7,338 bases of DNA, taken from positions 1-7,338 of the forward strand of contig JAPLWW010000014.1 in NCBI GenBank assembly GCA_026396375.1, read 5' to 3'. Below are positions 5,773 through 7,338 of the stretch, piece by piece; position 1 is the stretch's first letter, and each line of letters begins with the position of its first letter. This stretch comes from Microcaldota archaeon (GTDB lineage: Archaea; Micrarchaeota; Micrarchaeia; Anstonellales; J096). The position numbers were made by a program, and so were the translations under genes. The notes under the pieces are model-generated. The model saw nothing but the letters and a program-made list of their open reading frames with translations. It had not been told where the DNA came from and ran no database searches.

Positions 5773-7338
5773 TGTTGCGTTCTCCCGAACCCTTCATTGG
5801 GCTCTATCCTGGGCGCTTGGACTGGCTTCAATGCGCCTTCCCCAAATGTCCATATGATGCCAAAGACCCAGTCATTTGCAGTGGAAAATCCGTATGGCCT
5901 TGCATATGGAGGCGTATAAGGCATGATCTTGTTTGTGAGGATGCCGTATGACGTCAAAATCCCCGGGCCTGCCTTTATTGACATGGAAAGGCCTCCGCTC
6001 AGCTTTTTCCTGTTTGCGCCGACAATCACGCCAAGCGAATGCTCTTTGTCAAACGAATATTCCGCGCCTCCATATACTGTAACGTCCTTTCGCGAGGCTA
6101 CTATGATATAGCTCTTTAGCCTATCGGCATATTCCAAGAATGCGCCAATATCTCCGTAAAACTGGCCGTTGCCCAAACCATAGAGGCTTGCGCCTGAGTA
6201 TACAAGGGTGTGGCCGTTGAAATTCTTCTGGATATCTTTCTTTTCATTGGCAAACCAGGAATCTATTGCCTGGGATATCTCCACTGGCATTTTGACATTG
6301 CTTGCAATGGCTTCGCGATCCTTTTTGCTTAGTTCAGAGAACTTGCCCTCTTTTGCAAGATTGTTTTCAGAAACAAGCTTCCTGTAAGCAGATGTATCCT
6401 TCTGGATATCTTTCTTTTCATTGGCAAACCAGGAATCTATTGCCTGGGATATCTCTGCTGGCATTGCTAAAACATCCTTTAGGTTTTCGCCTTCCTCAAG
6501 CGCAGCGGTTGCGTCCATCAGGTCCTGCGAGGCCTTGCCCTTGGCAGATATCTTAATGTTGCTTACGATGGCTTCGCGCTCCTTTATGCTTAATTCAGAG
6601 AATTTGCCTTCCTTTGCAAGATTGTTTTCAGAAACAAGCTTCCTGTAGGCTGATGCATCCTCTAGGATATTGTCATATGCTGCCATCGCAGCCTGCCCAA
6701 ATCCAGTTACAGTCTGCCTTTGGGTGAGGGTCATGACTCCTGCGTCAAATGCAAGCCTCGGAAGCCAGACTGAATGGAATAGGTCAAATCCCATTCCTGC
6801 GCCAACTATCCCCTCCATTGGGGCTATGGCGTCTATCACTGGTATCATGGCGTAGACTCGACCAAAACCTCCTTCCCATGTGCAGAGCATGCGCACTGCG
6901 CCCCTGTCAATCATCTGGCTTCTTGCCCAGTTGTCCCCATTCTGCCTTGTCTGCATGCTGAACTCAAGCGAACCATTGCCGTTAACTTGCACTCCTATAT
7001 AATAATCGTCTATCAGGGTCTTGACCTTCCCAAGGTAGGTATTCTGGAACTTCGAAATCTGGCTTTCCAAATTTTGAGGATTTTGTCCTGCATTCCTTTT
7101 CAAATCGTCAAATTCCCCGAGCATCTTGTCCACCCATGACGCTTGCGTAACGTCAAGCATGCCGTGGTTCTTCAATCCGCTGAAGAAGCCCACAATCCTG
7201 AAAAGAGTTGCATCATAATTGTCATTGCCAACCTCGCCTTTCAGCTGTTCAACAAGGTGGATAAGGCCTCCGAACATCATGTCGCTGGCTGCAGGGGAAT
7301 TTGTGCCGTAGAGAGTTTCGGATATCCTGTATAGGCTG
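5769..7338 (-). CDS. Large protein with beta-barrel-like C-terminus (5' end beyond right edge)
   Basis: The frame is open from the right edge to a stop at 5769, giving 522 visible residues. ATGs at 7280 and 7277 are probably internal, because codons before them (SLYRISETLYGTN) continue without a stop and look coding. In numbering from 7280, residues 1-95 are helical; about 95-200 hold glycine-rich strands (YIGVQVNGNGSLEFSMQ, GIVGAGMGFDLFHS); 208-352 are two tandem copies of a charged helical unit; 353-480 form alternating strands with short turns rich in G, Y, F and S (YGDIGAFLEY, VTVYGGAEYSF, SLGVIVGANRKKLSGGLSMSI, WVFGIIWTFG), followed by a 23-residue tail. Such strands resemble an outer-membrane-type barrel or a secreted beta domain. 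Any signal peptide lies outside the window. No family was recognised; the partner gene downstream may encode a SecB-like chaperone. The coding call is firm, the structure is inferred. Confidence 0.75.
   Translation of the reverse strand, partial: SLYRISETLYGTNSPAASDMMFGGLIHLVEQLKGEVGNDNYDATLFRIVGFFSGLKNHGMLDVTQASWVDKMLGEFDDLKRNAGQNPQNLESQISKFQNTYLGKVKTLIDDYYIGVQVNGNGSLEFSMQTRQNGDNWARSQMIDRGAVRMLCTWEGGFGRVYAMIPVIDAIAPMEGIVGAGMGFDLFHSVWLPRLAFDAGVMTLTQRQTVTGFGQAAMAAYDNILEDASAYRKLVSENNLAKEGKFSELSIKEREAIVSNIKISAKGKASQDLMDATAALEEGENLKDVLAMPAEISQAIDSWFANEKKDIQKDTSAYRKLVSENNLAKEGKFSELSKKDREAIASNVKMPVEISQAIDSWFANEKKDIQKNFNGHTLVYSGASLYGLGNGQFYGDIGAFLEYADRLKSYIIVASRKDVTVYGGAEYSFDKEHSLGVIVGANRKKLSGGLSMSIKAGPGILTSYGILTNKIMPYTPPYARPYGFSTANDWVFGIIWTFGEGALKPVQAPRIEPNEGFGRTQH
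6225..6659 (-). repeat. Tandem intragenic duplication, 87- and 58-residue copies
   Basis: Two adjacent in-frame copies lie inside the large minus-strand gene. Copy A (6399-6659, residues 208-294) and copy B (6225-6398, residues 295-352) both begin D(A/T)SAYRKLVSENNLAKE and end EISQAIDSWFANEKKDIQK. Copy B lacks 29 residues (87 bases) that copy A has between its two halves. The last 57 bases of each (6399-6455 and 6225-6281) are identical, while the other half has diverged at several positions. This points to a fairly recent duplication or to gene conversion within the gene. Confidence 0.9.

Noticed and set aside
6302..6961. Several plus-strand frames opposite the large minus-strand gene
   Set aside because: They overlap one another in different frames, and the minus-strand frame is continuous over 1570 bases with clear protein repeats.
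7278..7280. ATG at 7280 as the true start of the large minus-strand gene
   Set aside because: The frame stays open to the window edge with plausible coding sequence before the ATG and no promoter-like box at the right distance, so the gene is treated as partial.

Overview
The window looks like a contig of a small-genome archaeon, most plausibly of the DPANN radiation; the phylum cannot be fixed from this sequence. Evidence for Archaea is an archaeal-type RtcB RNA ligase carrying a large LAGLIDADG intein, strong use of AGG for arginine, and TATA-like boxes centred about 25-30 bases before the chosen start codons, the spacing expected for leaderless archaeal transcripts. No rRNA, tRNA, CRISPR array or transposon was recognised.

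Layout. Bases 1-554 (minus strand) hold the N-terminal 184 codons of an ankyrin-repeat protein that runs off the left edge. A 109-base divergent promoter region (555-663) separates it from a plus-strand gene (664-2496), in which three ankyrin-type repeats are fused to a class I SAM-dependent methyltransferase and an unrecognised C-terminal region of about 300 residues. After 44 bases, with its own TATA-like box, comes rtcB (2541-5333). It is interrupted by a 458-residue intein (2826-4199) placed exactly before the metal-binding active-site cysteine. The exteins join to a 472-residue RtcB with every key catalytic residue in place. The intein is more AT-rich and uses arginine codons very differently from its host gene, which suggests later acquisition.

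rtcB converges on a minus-strand pair, with 28 A/T-rich bases between the stop codons. The pair is transcribed from right to left. First is a large gene (5769-7338, 5' end outside the window) whose C-terminal part is built of glycine- and aromatic-rich alternating strands resembling a beta-barrel or secreted beta protein, and which contains a tandem duplication. It is followed after 26 bases by a 126-residue protein whose strand-helix order and C-terminus recall the SecB-like chaperone family.

How the genes may work together. RtcB is a housekeeping tRNA-splicing and RNA-repair ligase and need not be linked to its neighbours. The two divergent ankyrin genes may be related accessory genes acting in protein-protein interaction. 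The most suggestive association is the putative beta-barrel-like protein beside a SecB-like candidate chaperone. If both assignments hold, this could be an export chaperone next to its client in an archaeon; that is inference and needs structure prediction and homology searches.
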